64,000 nt of DNA from Mactromeris polynyma (lineage: Eukaryota > Mollusca > Bivalvia > Venerida > Mactridae): NCBI GenBank assembly GCA_032209605.1, contig JASFXZ010000043.1, forward strand, positions 2,652,819 to 2,716,818. Direction: 5' to 3'. Every line of letters starts with the position of its first letter. Position 1 is the stretch's first letter. Positions 51,117-63,885 of this stretch are shown here, piece by piece. A program made the translations under genes and the position numbers. The notes beneath the pieces are model-generated. The model worked only from the letters and a program-made list of their open reading frames with translations, made no database searches and was not told the origin of the DNA.

Positions 51117-52450
51117 CGACACGTGACAATATTCCACCTGACATTACTGTATCTAGACCTCCACCCGTCAATATTCTATCTCCACGTGACAATCATCCAC
51201 CTGACATTACTGTATCAAGATCTCCAACCGTCAATAATGCCGTATCTCCACGTGACAATCATCCACCTGACATTACTGTATCTAGACCTCCACCCGTCAA
51301 TATTCTATCTCCACGTGACAATCATCCACCTGACATTACTGTATTTAGACCTCCATCCGTCAATATTGTATCTCCACGTGACAATCATCCACCTGACATT
51401 ACTGTATCTAGACCTCCACCCGTCAACATTGTATCTCCACGTGACAATCATCCACCTGACATTACTGTATCTAGACCTCTATCCGTCAATATTGTATCTC
51501 CACGTGACAATCATCCACCTGACATTACTGTATCTAGATCTCCACCCGTCAATATTGTATCTCCACGTGACAATCATCCACCTGACATTACTGTATCTAG
51601 ACCTCTATCCGTCAATATTGTATCTCCACGTGACAATCATCCACCTGACATTACTGTATCTAGACCTCTATCCGTCAATATTGCCGTATCTCCACGTGAC
51701 AATCATCCACCTGACATTACTGTATCTAGACCTCTATCCGTCAATATTGTAACTACACGTGACAATCATCCACCTGACATTACTGTATCTAGACCTCTAT
51801 CCGTCAATATTGTAACTACACGTGACAATCATCCACCTGACATTACTGTATCTAGACCTCTATCCGTCAATATTGTATCTCCACGTGACAATCATCCACC
51901 TGACATTACTGTATCTAGACCTCTATCCGTCAATATTGTAACTACACGTGACAATCATCCACCTGACATTACTGTATCTAGACCTCTATCCGTCAATATT
52001 GTATCTCCACGTGACAATCATCCACCTGACATTACTGTATCTAGACCTCCACCCGTCAATATTGTAACTCCACGTGAAAATCATCCACCTGACATTACTG
52101 TATCTAGACCTCTATCCGTCAATATTGCCGTATCTCCACGTGACAATAATACACCTTACATAACTGTATCTAGACCTCCACCCGTCAATATTGTATCTCC
52201 ATGTGATAAAAATCCACCTGACATTACTGTATCTAGACCTCCACCTGACAATAATGTTCTTCCACGTGACAATATTCCACCTGGCATTACTGTATCTAGA
52301 CCTTCACCTGACAATTATGTATCTCCACGTGACAATATTCTACCTGACATGACTGTATCTAGAGCTCCACTACACAATAATGTATCTCCACGTGACATTA
52401 CTGTATCTAGCGCTCTACCTGACAATACTGGGCTCTGTCTGACAATATTG
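51117..52450. repeat. 63-bp satellite, about 20 copies
   Basis: The unit is tctccacgtgacaatcatcc + acctgacattactgtatcta + gacctctatccgtcaatatt + gta, 63 bp, with some 66-bp units carrying an extra 'gcc' (gccgta). Copies become irregular after 52140. An open plus-strand frame of 454 codons (SPRDNHPPDITVSRPLSVNIV repeated) and a second 218-codon frame arise because the unit is a multiple of three. It grades into the 20-bp array. Confidence 0.93.
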
Positions 52451-55195
52451 AGTTCCACCTGACGATATCTAGCGCTCTACCTGACAATATTGAGCTCTAC
52501 CTGACAATATTCACCTCCACCTGACAATATTCACCTCCACCTGACCATATTGAGCTCTACCTGACAATATTCACCTCCACCTGACAATATTCACCTCCAC
52601 CTGACCATATTGAGCTCTACCTGACAATATTCACCTCCACCTGACCATATTGAGCTCCACCTGACAATATTCACCTCCACCTGACAATATTCACCTCCAC
52701 CTGACAATATTGAGCTCCACCTGACCATATTGAGCTCTACCTGACAATATTCACCTCCACCTGACAATATTCACCTCCACCTGACCATATTGAGCTCTAC
52801 CTGACAATATTCACCTCCACCTGACCATATTGAGCTCCACCTGACAATATTCAACTCCACCTGACCATATTGAGCTCCACCTGACAATATTCACCTCCAC
52901 CTGACAATATTCACCTCCACCTGACAATATTGAGCTCCACCTGACCATATTGAGCTCTACCTGACAATATTCACCTCCACCTGACAATATTCACCTCCAC
53001 CTGACAATATTCACCTCCACCTGACCATATTGAGCTCTACCTGACAATATTCACCTCCACCTGACCATATTGAGCTCCACCTGACAATATTCAACTCCAC
53101 CTGACCATATTGAGCTCCACCTGACAATATTCACCTCCACCTGACAATATTCACCTCCACCTGACAATATTGAGCTCCACCTGACCATATTGAGCTCTAC
53201 CTGACAATATTCACCTCCACCTGACAATATTCACCTCCACCTGACCATATTGAGCTCTACCTGACAATATTCACCTCCACCTGACCATATTGAGCTCCAC
53301 CTGACAATATTCACCTCCACCTGACCATATTGAGCTCCACCTGACAATATTCACCTCCACCTGACCATATTGAGCTCTACCTGACAATATTCACCTCCAC
53401 CTGACCATATTGAGCTCCGTCTGACAATATTCACCTCCACGGCATGATAATATTCACCTCCACCTGACAATATTCACCTCCACCTGACAATATTCACCTC
53501 CACCTGACAATATTCACCTCCACCTGATAATATTCACCTCCACCTGACAATATTCACCTCCACCTGACAATATTCACCTCCACCTGACAATATTCACCTC
53601 CACCTGACAATATTCACCTCCACCTGACAATATTCACCTCCACCTGACAATATTCACCTCCACCTGACAATATTCACCTCCACCTGACAATATTCACCTC
53701 CATCTGCCAATATTGAGCTATACCTGACAATATTCACCTCCACCTGACAATATTCACCTCCACCTGACAATATTCACCTCCACCTGACAATATTCACCTC
53801 CACCTGACAATATTCACCTCCATCTGCCAATATTGAGCTCCACCTGACAATATTCACCTCCACCTGCCAATATTGAGCTCTAGCTGACAATATTCACCTC
53901 CACCTGACCATATTGAGCTCCACCTGACAATATTCACCTCCACCTGACCATATTGAGCTCTACCTGACAATATTCACCTCCATCTGCCAATATTGAGCTC
54001 CACCTGACAATATTCACCTCCACCTGACAATATTCACATCCACCTGACCATATTGAGCTCCACCTGACAATATTCACCTCCACCTGACAATATTCACCTC
54101 CACCTGACAATATTCATCTCCACCTGACCATATTGAGCTCCACCTGACCATATTGAGCTCCACCTGACAATATTCACCTCCACCTGACCATATTGAGCTC
54201 CACCTGACAATATTCACATCCACCTGACAATATTGAGCTCCACCTGACAATATTGAGCTCCACCTTAGAATATTGAGCTCCGTCTGACAATAGTCACCTC
54301 CACGGCATGATAATATTCACCTCCACCTGACAATATTCACCTCCACCTGACAATATTCACCTCCACCTGACAATATTCACCTCCACCTGATAATATTCAC
54401 CTCCACCTGACAATATTCACCTCCACCTGACAATATTCACCTCCACCTGACAATATTCACCTCCACCTGACAATATTCACCTCCACCTGACAATATTCAC
54501 CTCCACCTGACAATATTCACCTCCACCTGACAATATTCACCTCCACCTGACAATATTCACCTCCATCTGCCAATATTGAGCTCTACCTGACAATATTCAC
54601 CTCCACCTGACAATATTCACCTCCACCTGACAATATTCACCTCCACCTGACAATATTCACCTCCACCTGACAATATTCACCTCCATCTGCCAATATTGAG
54701 CTCCACCTGACAATATTCACCTCCACCTGCCAATATTGAGCTCTACCTGACAATATTCACCTCCACCTGACCATATTGAGCTCCACCTGACAATATTCAC
54801 CTCCACCTGACCATATTGAGCTCTACCTGACAATATTCACCTCCATCTGCCAATATTGAGCTCCACCTGACAATATTCACCTCCCCCTGACCATATTGAG
54901 CTCCACCTGACAATATTCACATCCACCTGACCATATTGAGCTCCACCTGACAATATTCACCTCCACCTGACAATATTTACCTCCACCTGACAATATTCAT
55001 CTCCACCTGACCATATTGAGCTCCACCTGACAATATTCACCTCCACCTGACCATATTGAGCTCCACCTGACAATATTCACATCCACCTGACAATATTGAG
55101 CTCCACCTGACAATATTGAGCTCCACCTTAGAATATTGAGCTCCGTCTGACAATAGTCACCTCCACGGCATGATAATATTCACCTCCACCTGACA
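52450..55195. repeat. 20-bp satellite with 240-bp and 863-bp higher-order repeats
   Basis: Two 20-bp variants alternate: cacctgacaatattcacctc and cacctgaccatattgagctc. The block 52801-52980 recurs exactly at 53041-53220 (offset 240 = 12 units). A landmark 'cacggcatgataatattcacc' occurs at 53441, 54304 and 55167, two intervals of exactly 863 bp, with the same order of variants inside. The core 'cacctgaca.tatt' matches part of the 63-bp unit, so this array appears derived from the neighbouring one. Confidence 0.93.
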
Positions 55196-55984
55196 ATACT
55201 GTATATATAGCTGCATCTGACAATACTGAGCGCCATCTGACGATGTTTAGTCTTGAACTGCAACCGACAATACTAGATATGTAGCTTGTACCATGTGCCA
55301 TTGCTATTACTATGGTTCGATCCTTACTGTCCAACTGTTTACGCAAGATGTTTGATACTCAGTGATAACAAACAGTATCAATACACTTTCAGTTTGTAAT
55401 GAAAGCTGTATATTCAAACATCGACATAATAATTACGTAACTTTTGTCTTTATGTACCAATCCAAATATGGGGGACACGTCTAGATACAATCAGCCCTCG
55501 AGAATATTTCGTTATCAGTTAATGTTACAAAATGCACGCATCTGTCAATTAAATTTGTATCACGCACGCGAGATAGCATCAAACACCTAGTAATTACATT
55601 GTTACATTGTATGTTTGTTAATTAGTAAAATGTCAGTCTGACCGAGTACGTCATGTTCAAAACGTTGTTTGTGTATACCTGTTGATTAATGTTTCTTTGA
55701 TTTAAACAAAATACACCAGCAAGGACTAACAGGACTATATGGGTTTCATACGCTCATGATTCATCAGGTATAGTTTGTTAGATATTCTATAATGTTACAA
55801 TTTTACAGTTTATTTTACATCAAAGTTTTGTTAAATCACTCAGCGCATGAATGTCCATAATACTCTCAGTTGCTATGTGGTAGACTGATTACTTTTAAAC
55901 TACACAAATTTCTGCTCTGTCATCCGCTATTATCACCAATTCAAAATGATGAATGATTTTTATCCCTCGAAATGGTCTGTAGAC

Positions 55985-56100
55985 ACCTAATGGTGTAGGG
56001 GTAGGCCGTCTGAGTGATGATGGATCGTTGGTTCCACTCCGGCCATGGACAAGCTTCTGGCGCGGTTTTCACCAGAACACGTGCACACGTCTAAATTCGA
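55985..56100 (+). mobile_element. Possible SINE fragment
   Basis: The stretch 'cctaatggtgtaggggtaggccgtctgag..ggatcgttggttccactccggcc' has tRNA-like box spacing (tggtgtaggggtagg, then gttggttccactcc). The boxes depart from consensus and the 3' end is unclear. Confidence 0.3.
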
Positions 56101-56441
56101 TATCAGCCGCAAGCACTGGTTAATAAGAAGAATCTGCGTACTCGGTCAGCGACAAGGAAATAATGAGGGGCATTTGTGAAATTAATATACGACACATGTT
56201 TATTTACGATGCATATACGATCATTTACCATAAAATAAGATGCTAGTACGATTTCCTTAGCTCTGATACCAAGGTGACACCGTAATATATGGGACATGTA
56301 AACTCGTGTCGTCTATATTGTGAGTGTACGCCTCTATCTATTATATAGCTACGTAACTCTTTTTCATCTCAGCTCATATTTCACATTTCATTTCAATACA
56401 CGTTTATATATACATCTTATTATATGGATGTCTGCGGTTTT

Positions 56442-56459
56442 TGTGTGTGTGTGTGTGTG
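56442..56459. repeat. (TG)n microsatellite
   Basis: Nine uninterrupted TG dinucleotides; nothing else is attached to it. Confidence 0.9.
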
Positions 56460-57965
56460 ACTCGAAATGATGTAATGTATGATTATATGCAACTTGCTTG
56501 AAAGGAGACGAAATAAGACTTCGTTTGGAATATGTAGAGCTTACAAGACATGTACGTATATAAAACTGTATATGTAATCATTATGAACTTTGTTATGCAA
56601 TAGGCGTAATAGAAATGATGCTCAATTTGCCGAAGGTGTTTAACCCGTCACAGGCAATTTAAATCTAGTTAAGAAGATTTGTACAGCATTGTAAATCCTG
56701 TTACATTCAAGTATTTTCACGTTAGGCAGAAAACACCACAAGCGACGTTATACGTATACTCGATCGATCCAATCTTGTGATAACAATAATGGGGTTAATA
56801 GAGTAATGAATTTGCAGAAATGTGATTTTAAAATATTCTTAACTTTAAAGTAATACTATGGTCATTTCTTGTTCATTTGTTTACCTAAACATGCATGAAA
56901 AATATATTTCCTAAAGTTAAAACATCAACAAACATGCATTAACAAAGAATGATTTCATAATGTATTGATCCGTATTTGTTGAAGAAAGATATGTGTACAT
57001 CATAAAATAGCAATCGGGCGATTTTACAAGATTTGTCTGTTAGTAATATGGTAAAACAATATATTTTCAATTGGTTATACATTACAATGGTTCTTATTAG
57101 AGATGTTTTAGCCAATGTAACAACAATACTGGATGAAGCCAATTCAAACATTTTATGTTTAGATGAGCCAGATAATCTTTAAATATGTTAGTACTTGTGT
57201 TTGCAATCGTAACTTTACTGTCTCTACTTGTAAACATCTTTATTTGCATGTAAACGTTTCTCGCATCACTGACATTTGGGAACATATCAGTCATCCCAGA
57301 TGTCATCTAAATTCTTAAATATCGATTCTGTGTTTCGTCATGAAGTGTGAAATCATACACATTTATCAAATTGAACTGCGAAATAATCTGATGATATTAA
57401 ATTACGCTTATTAACATCGGGCAGAAAATTGATTTTACACCCGCGTTTTATTTGAAATGGGATAATTGCAAGTAAAATAAGATATTGTTCATGGAGAGAC
57501 ACTGACCGATAAACGGATAAATGTTATGTGAGTACGAATTCTAATCAAAGTTTATTCTCCTTCAACATCGGGCGCTTATTCCGATACCCTCATATTCGTA
57601 TTCATATGAATGTAACGGTAGTGGAATCAAAGCGCTGTGTGTGAGCGTAATCAACTTTATGAGTGAATTCTTATTAAAAGATACATTAATGAAATATATG
57701 TGGCTGTCAGTGTGTCAGTTTTCTTTGATATTCTTGTCGAAGTATACGATACGGAAACCCACCCAGATCGAACTGGTCTTCATAGCATGTTTCATCTCAA
57801 GCCGTGAGATTATCTGATACAGAGATATTACAATCCTGATCTACAAGTGTTTGTTAGTGATTTGGGAATACTGATATATAGATGGAGTAAAGATTCGTGT
57901 ACACACAGACATCTACAACATTCCCATAGTGTTCATACACTGGATAACAATGCTATAAATATTGA

Positions 57966-58145
57966 TTGATACAAGACCCTGTGGTTGTTTCTGAACTGAT
58001 ACAAGACCATGTGGTTGTTTCTGAACTAATACAAGACCCTGTGGTTGTTTCTGAACTAATACAAGACCCTGTGGTTGTTTCTGAACTAATACAAGACCAT
58101 GTGGTTGTTTCTGAACTAATACAAGACCATGTGGTTGTTTCTGAA
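57966..58145. repeat. 30-bp minisatellite, 6 copies
   Basis: The unit is taatacaagaccctgtggtt + gtttctgaac (30 bp). Copies differ only by taa/tga at the start and ccc/cca in the middle. Open frames on both strands (about 72 codons each) follow from the unit length. Confidence 0.93.
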
Positions 58146-58149
58146 GCTT

Positions 58150-60150
58150 TTATTATTGAGATCTCCCGAAACATGTCAATCTGAGCTAAATCTCAGCTAA
58201 AATATTGTCTTAAATTGTTGAGATTTTTCGAATCTTAGACCTGATTCAAAATCGATATTACAAAACAAAACAAAAAAGATGAGATGAGTATTTTTCTCTC
58301 TAAATGTTCAAGAGATCCCAACTGCGATTGTCTCAAACTCAGGCTCTAATTTTAGCACAATCATGTGAGAGTTCTATATGAGAGATCGGAACCAGCTCGC
58401 GAGAACATCGGAAGTCAAAATCAAATCACGTCATAATATTCATTAGGAATCACATAACTCGAAGTATATCCTTAGATTTGACAGAAGTTTGAAATAAAGT
58501 TTATTGAACACATTGGGATTACCGGTGATGCTGTTCTGAAGTTTTACCATCGAATCAAGCAAGACCTAAACTCAAAAAGTTCAAGTTTTCGATTGTTTGT
58601 AGTACAAGAAGTTCTTTCAGGACCGGAACGAACATTCTCTCGATCTATCCTATATCTACCTAGGTACTTTGTCAAAACTCAGATGTATGCTATTAAAATT
58701 AAATTATTAAATGGCATTCATTGAAAATGAAACACACATAGCCTAATCACCTCTTGCAGATGGTTATCATAATGTTGGACATAATGCAACCTCTAACACA
58801 ATTACCTTCATGATAATTAGTTAATTAGTTAACACCATCATATATCCAGCATCAGCCCTATCGTTTCGTAACGTTTTGCAATTTGGTTCCCGGGTGCAGC
58901 CAATGTGCTATGGTGGGCAAGGGATAAAATACAAAACGTTCGCCACTGATTGCCGTAACTGAACGCAGGGCAGGCATTCAATAAAAAAATCTGGCTGGTT
59001 AAGGTCAAGTTTCGGCACCAAATCTACACGTATATCAGTGTTTAATCATATTTGTATCCTCGATCAGCTTTAGTTAAATATTTACGTTAGTGAGGAGATT
59101 ACATTCTAAAATAAGGACATACATTATGAGGGGTCATATTATTAAAACTACAGTTATACATGTACAAGTAAAAACTAAGGTTATTTTATGAATTCTTCTT
59201 GAAGCGCGAACAACTCGATATTTTTTGCTACTTCTACGTTGATTCTGAATGCGCATAGTACATTTATAGAACAAATGACCGTATACATGTATCAATCTTT
59301 TCATGTGTAAGAACTATAACTATTTAGCTCAGATGTGCAAGAAATTAATCATGATCATAATCATAAAGTGATAAAGTTGATCGTTTATGACATGTTCATA
59401 GATGTTTTGGCAACTCACTCAGGCTAGAAATAGAAAATGATAAAAATACCTGTGAATATATGATAAAAAACCGATAAAGATTTTTTAATCATATATTTAC
59501 GTTGGACGTAATTGATTGGAAACTGAAAAACAGACACCGTTATACATCATATGCATATTTTTATATTTTAGTAAGAATATACAGTGTAATTCCATAAAAT
59601 TGATCTAATATTGTGCGCTTTATTGAATTATATATACATGTATATATATTTATTTTTCGGTAGTTCAGTGCATCGGTACATGGATGATTAAGACATGCAA
59701 TAGTATCAAAATAATAATTATGACACGTGCATAATATCCATGCCATACACACCAACACCTAGGATAGCGCAGAAAAGAGTAGACTCGAATTGACTATTCT
59801 TGACGAAAAGTAATTAAACTTTCCTTCTCAGTTATCCCCGGAGGTTAGAACGTATGCATCCACGAAAACAAGTTGATACAATATTCACAACTTCAATACA
59901 CTGTTAGTTTTAAATGATGATAATATTGTTTTTATCCGCCAGGCTTGAAAAAAAATCACGTATAAGAGAAACATTTTGTCGACTGTTTGACACATGATGA
60001 CTATGTGTAATTACTCTTGGGGCAGTCTAGTTGCTTGTGTCAAACGTTTTCACTCGCCCCTTTATAGGCGCTGTTGCCGTTTACAAATAAATTTTCTTGC
60101 GTTCAAAGTATACCAATCACAAAATGGAATCACAGAGAATTTGGTACACG
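58150..60150. other. Unrecognised DNA upstream of a possible gene start
   Basis: I see no gene or clear repeat. A CTCGCGAG palindrome occurs at about 58396-58403, and two nearby genomic palindromes of the same type are at 60151-60162 and 62223-62232. Confidence 0.45.
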
Positions 60151-60162
60151 ATCTCGCGAGAT
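60151..60162. promoter_or_regulatory. CGCG palindrome ATCTCGCGAGAT, candidate core-promoter element
   Basis: The perfect 12-bp palindrome contains TCTCGCGAGA, a motif established in mammals as a promoter element of CpG-type genes and a binding site of BANP. It lies about 230 bp upstream of the ATG at 60395. Its function in a mollusc is inference. Confidence 0.4.
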
Positions 60163-60394
60163 AACCGTATTTACTTTTTTTCATCTCTCAATTTAATAAA
60201 TGAAATGTTAATGTTTTGTTGTTTTATATTTCAGATTCGCTGGTGTCAGTAGATATAAAACGAATAAATTGAAATGTGAAAAAAAGTTACTATGAAACTT
60301 CAACAAAAGTAGTTTAAACGAGTGTGTGTGTGTATATATATGTTAAAACGTATTGGTAAGGATGTAACATTAACCAAAGGCCTCAAAATCTACG

Positions 60395-60514
60395 ATGGCC
60401 AACTCGGGCGTATTTGGTTGGACAGGTCTCGGTCTCCTGAGGAACCTTTCAAGCAGTGTGACCAACACGTTCTGGAGTTATTTCGCTGTTAGTCCTGAAG
60501 GCACTGGATCAGAG
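60395..60514 (+). CDS. Possible first coding exon of an unrecognised gene
   Basis: ATG in a good context (tctacgATGg) opens 40 codons, MANSGVFGWTGLGLLRNLSS and onward to ..FAVSPEGTGSE, ending at a consensus donor GAG|gtatgt. An in-frame TAA at 60371 precedes the ATG. The codon mix is GC-richer than the surroundings, and a CGCG palindrome lies 230 bp upstream. The peptide is hydrophobic and Ser/Gly-rich; I do not recognise a family. No second exon could be identified before 64000, so the rest would lie beyond the window after a long intron. Confidence 0.4.
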
Positions 60515-62151
60515 GTATGTTCACACAGAAACAGTGAGAAGCATTGATATACAGGGGATGTTCCAAAATGTACATGTAAATGTATGTATTTGTTTCATGA
60601 TATGATATATCAATATACAAGTACATACACTGGTTAGTGTGTGGATACAATATTTGTGTCTGTGGCAATTATTAAACATCGGTGATATAACTTACGTCTC
60701 TTCAACAACAGCCTCTTCAATACCATACAGGGAGCGAGTAATACACATGCTTACTGAAATGTAATTACAATTAAGCGTCAACCGTCCATAAATATGGGTT
60801 ATTTTTAGAAGTTATATATAGGGGCTTACATGCAATTCGTTGGAGTTAGCAGATGAATAAAAAAAAAGGTGGTTAATAATCATGATAGTTCATGAAGCAG
60901 TAGAAACATATTCTCAAACACCAAGCAAGTTAATATCATGGAGTATATAATCAAGGCTTAGAGATTTGTCTGTCATATTGACAAGGTTAGCAACAGGAAC
61001 AACAGGAACCGGGCTGGCCTTAAACAAAATACTTGTCACTGTACAAGTTACATACTGATTAAATCACTATCAAACACGACAACTAGTGTTGAAATAATGC
61101 TTGTTAATATTCATGCTTTACACGTACATCCCCGCATGCCCGATATTTATAGTTGTGACCATCAGTACTTTAAGCATGTCGTGTTTCCAGTTTCTTTCCA
61201 TACCCAGTCCCATCCGGACACGAACACAAAACGACAAATAAATAAGCAATATAACACAATCTTGCTGAGTTAGCCAAATACGTTTTCAAGACTGTTGAAA
61301 AGTATTTTTATTGGCACACAAGAATATTTAAAGTGACATTGATTACATTGTCATTAGATCATTAAAATACATACATGTGAATAAGTAAAGGTTTAGAAAG
61401 TGGACAGTGGTTTGCAGCATACATTACTTTGTACAACATGGAGAACTTTGGGTAGGCCTATGTGATATATAAGGATACGAGTATATTGAACAGCAACAGA
61501 CACATGAATAACAGAACAATACAATATTAGTATCATAATTATCATTATTATCATCATTATCATTTAGGCAATTAATTTGACAAAAAGTCCATAACTGAGG
61601 TAGCAGACGAAAGCGACATAGGACAGAAACCGAAACACGAAAACAAAAGTAACTAAATTAAGTTTTACAACATGATTAATTTAGGAGTGTGTAACCGTAG
61701 TGTTAGTGATTGCCCGAACAATTCCGCATGCCTTGGAGCGCACGAAAATATGCCGTGCGTCAGTTGATTACTTCTATTTGATCAATGTTGTGTCAAGAAT
61801 GGCGTATTTCCTGAAGAAATTAGCAAAGCGCCTGAAAGTTCAATCAAGGGTGTGTTTATATTTCTTACCGATGTTAAGTATTTGATGGTTATTCTTTTTG
61901 TCAATTAACTTTCGCCCCGAGTCATTCCATACTAAAATCGATTCGTCCTGGAAATTCGAATTTTTTCCATTTTCATAGTTCTTAGTGCAAAATCGGTATG
62001 AAGAAAGCAGAGAGGACTGTTAGATTTTTTCCCTATTAACAAAAAATAAATTAATTACTTCAATCTTTGATAAACCAATAATGTTGATGCTGTACAATAC
62101 AGAATAAATTAAAGGGAAATATCTTGCAAAAATGAACCTATACACCTATAT
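60515..62151. other. Downstream DNA, possibly intronic
   Basis: No exon is identified. A short frame MAYFLKKLAKRLKVQSR (61799-61849) ends at gtgtgt and could be an alternative first exon, but nothing else supports it. A (ATC)n-like AT-rich stretch lies at about 61530-61565. Confidence 0.35.
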
Positions 62152-62158
62152 GTATCGT

Positions 62159-63878
62159 CAAAGACCTAAATACCACAGATGCGCTACTCGGCCAGATATC
62201 GTAAACTCTCGCGGCAAATAAAATCTCGCGAGAGCAGGTTACCAGATATGGCGCATCAATACAATGTTAACGGCAGACGTAGTCTAAAACAATATATTGT
62301 CAAAATAAAATATGAAACTCTCTGTCTGTTTTGTTATTCATACTCAGATTAAATATATATTGTTTATAGTTACTTTTAAAGGAATGTCTTATGAAAATGG
62401 CACATAGCGCTAAAATCCATAAAATAGTTTAGACATCTTTCGCGGCTGGCCATTTAATTTCAATGTTTAAACAATTTCTGTGTTTTCATATAAATTGATA
62501 ATTGACAGTAATAAATGAATGTTCTTGTGTTTTAATTAATTTGATTGGTCGATGCCTATTGTTTTGCAATTCATAAACCACGCCCTCGGCAGATTAGTTC
62601 TTCTGGTCAATGCTGTAATTGAAAATTGCCCTAGGTGTCAGCTGTAAAAACACGAGAGTCATAAAACCCCAGGAGATCTTTGTTATGTGTTAATTCATAC
62701 TGCTATATTTCCTGTTTAATAGAATAAGTGCCTTTGATAATTGAAATGATTAGGTCATATCAGTCTGTGATCTCAATTTGTAATAAACACAATGGGGTTT
62801 CAACGTCTGTCATCCAGAAATGTTCATATTTCAAAGACTAAACCAGCCTCTTCTGACATTTTTTAATGTTAATTCTTGTTCAGAATTAAATTGCTGTCAC
62901 CACCCTGTTACACAGACAATAAATACATTGATTTGACCTACTAATTTTTTATTTTTCACACCCTTGTGCTGGGGAAAATAGACGACTTGTGTACACAAAC
63001 ATGACATGCTCGCGTGATTTACATCATTTGTTTAATTAATCTTTACACAATTTTAAGATTATGTGAACACAGATTGTTTTTCACAGCAGCCTTTTAAAAT
63101 ATTTAATTGACATGGAAGTGTGTTAGTACAATTAGAATTTGATGAAATATCCATAAATGAAGCGGAAATAACCGACCTGTTTAGAAATATAGTTATGAAG
63201 CAATAATGTTGTGAAAATTTCTTTTATCTTGGATTGTTTGATCGCCGTTTCTGGAAAAACTATAAATATTAAACACATTTTTTTGAGGATTTGACGTCCT
63301 AAAATATTGCTTTTTACATTTGGGTAAGTTAGATATATGGTTCTTATTGTGAAAATCCGAGAATTGATAGGAAACTTAACGTGAGTCTGTGAAGAAATTA
63401 CGCTTCAGCGTGTGCAGCATAAATTCGCTACCTATGATTACTTGAATGCTGTTAATGCAAAAACTTGAATATATTGTAACCTAATATTTTTAATATGCTT
63501 TAACTTAATACAAGGATTTATCGTTTGATAAGAATAAATAAAGTGTCCGATTTGTACGAAAACATGAATAAATTTGCGACCGAAATTCAGAGGCGTGATT
63601 CGGCTTTCATTCGAGCAAAGACATAAAACGTCTTTTAGGTCTTTTTTTGGAGTAAAGGATCTTTACTTATATTAACTTTTTATCATTGAAAGCTTCTTTA
63701 AGAAAATAATGGTTTCAAAACTGTCCAAACTGTGTTTTGAAATACAATACAAAATGGCGACGTCTAGCAGTTTTCCAAATCTCGCGCACCTGTTTCGTTT
63801 CTCGGATCGTCGAGTGAACGAACGAGACTTCGTTCTATGGTCCAAACTAGTAGCGCATCTATGGTATTTAGGTCTTTG
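62159..63878. mobile_element. 1.72-kb DNA transposon-like element, 30-bp TIRs and 7-bp TSD
   Basis: The left end CAAAGACCTAAATACCAC.. (62159-62188) is matched in inverse at 63849-63878 with one mismatch in 30. Immediately outside both ends is GTATCGT (62152-62158 and 63879-63885), a perfect 7-bp direct repeat. The interior is AT-rich, without a transposase-sized ORF, so it is non-autonomous. The TIR length and CA start recall P-type elements (usually 8-bp duplications), but I cannot assign a superfamily. It contains a TCTCGCGAGA palindrome at 62223-62232. The start at 63754 (MATSSSF..) reads through the right TIR and is not taken as a gene. Confidence 0.75.
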
Positions 63879-63885
63879 GTATCGT

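Larger units (their letters stand above)
55200..57960. other. Unrecognised intergenic DNA
   Basis: No convincing gene is present. Only a possible SINE head at about 55985-56100 and an 18-bp GT run at 56442-56459 stand out. The first 80 bp still contain decayed satellite motifs (atctgacaatactgag). Confidence 0.5.

Noticed and set aside
51098..52462. 454-codon open frame over the 63-bp array
   Set aside because: Same artefact: a second plus-strand frame over part of the same array is also open, and the frame dies where units become irregular.
42575..55195. CRISPR-like array
   Set aside because: Repeats are contiguous without unique spacers, in animal DNA, with no cas genes.
61799..61849. Alternative first exon MAYFLKKLAKRLKVQSR
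   Set aside because: The donor is weak (gtgtgt), the frame is open upstream without a start context, and nothing else supports it.
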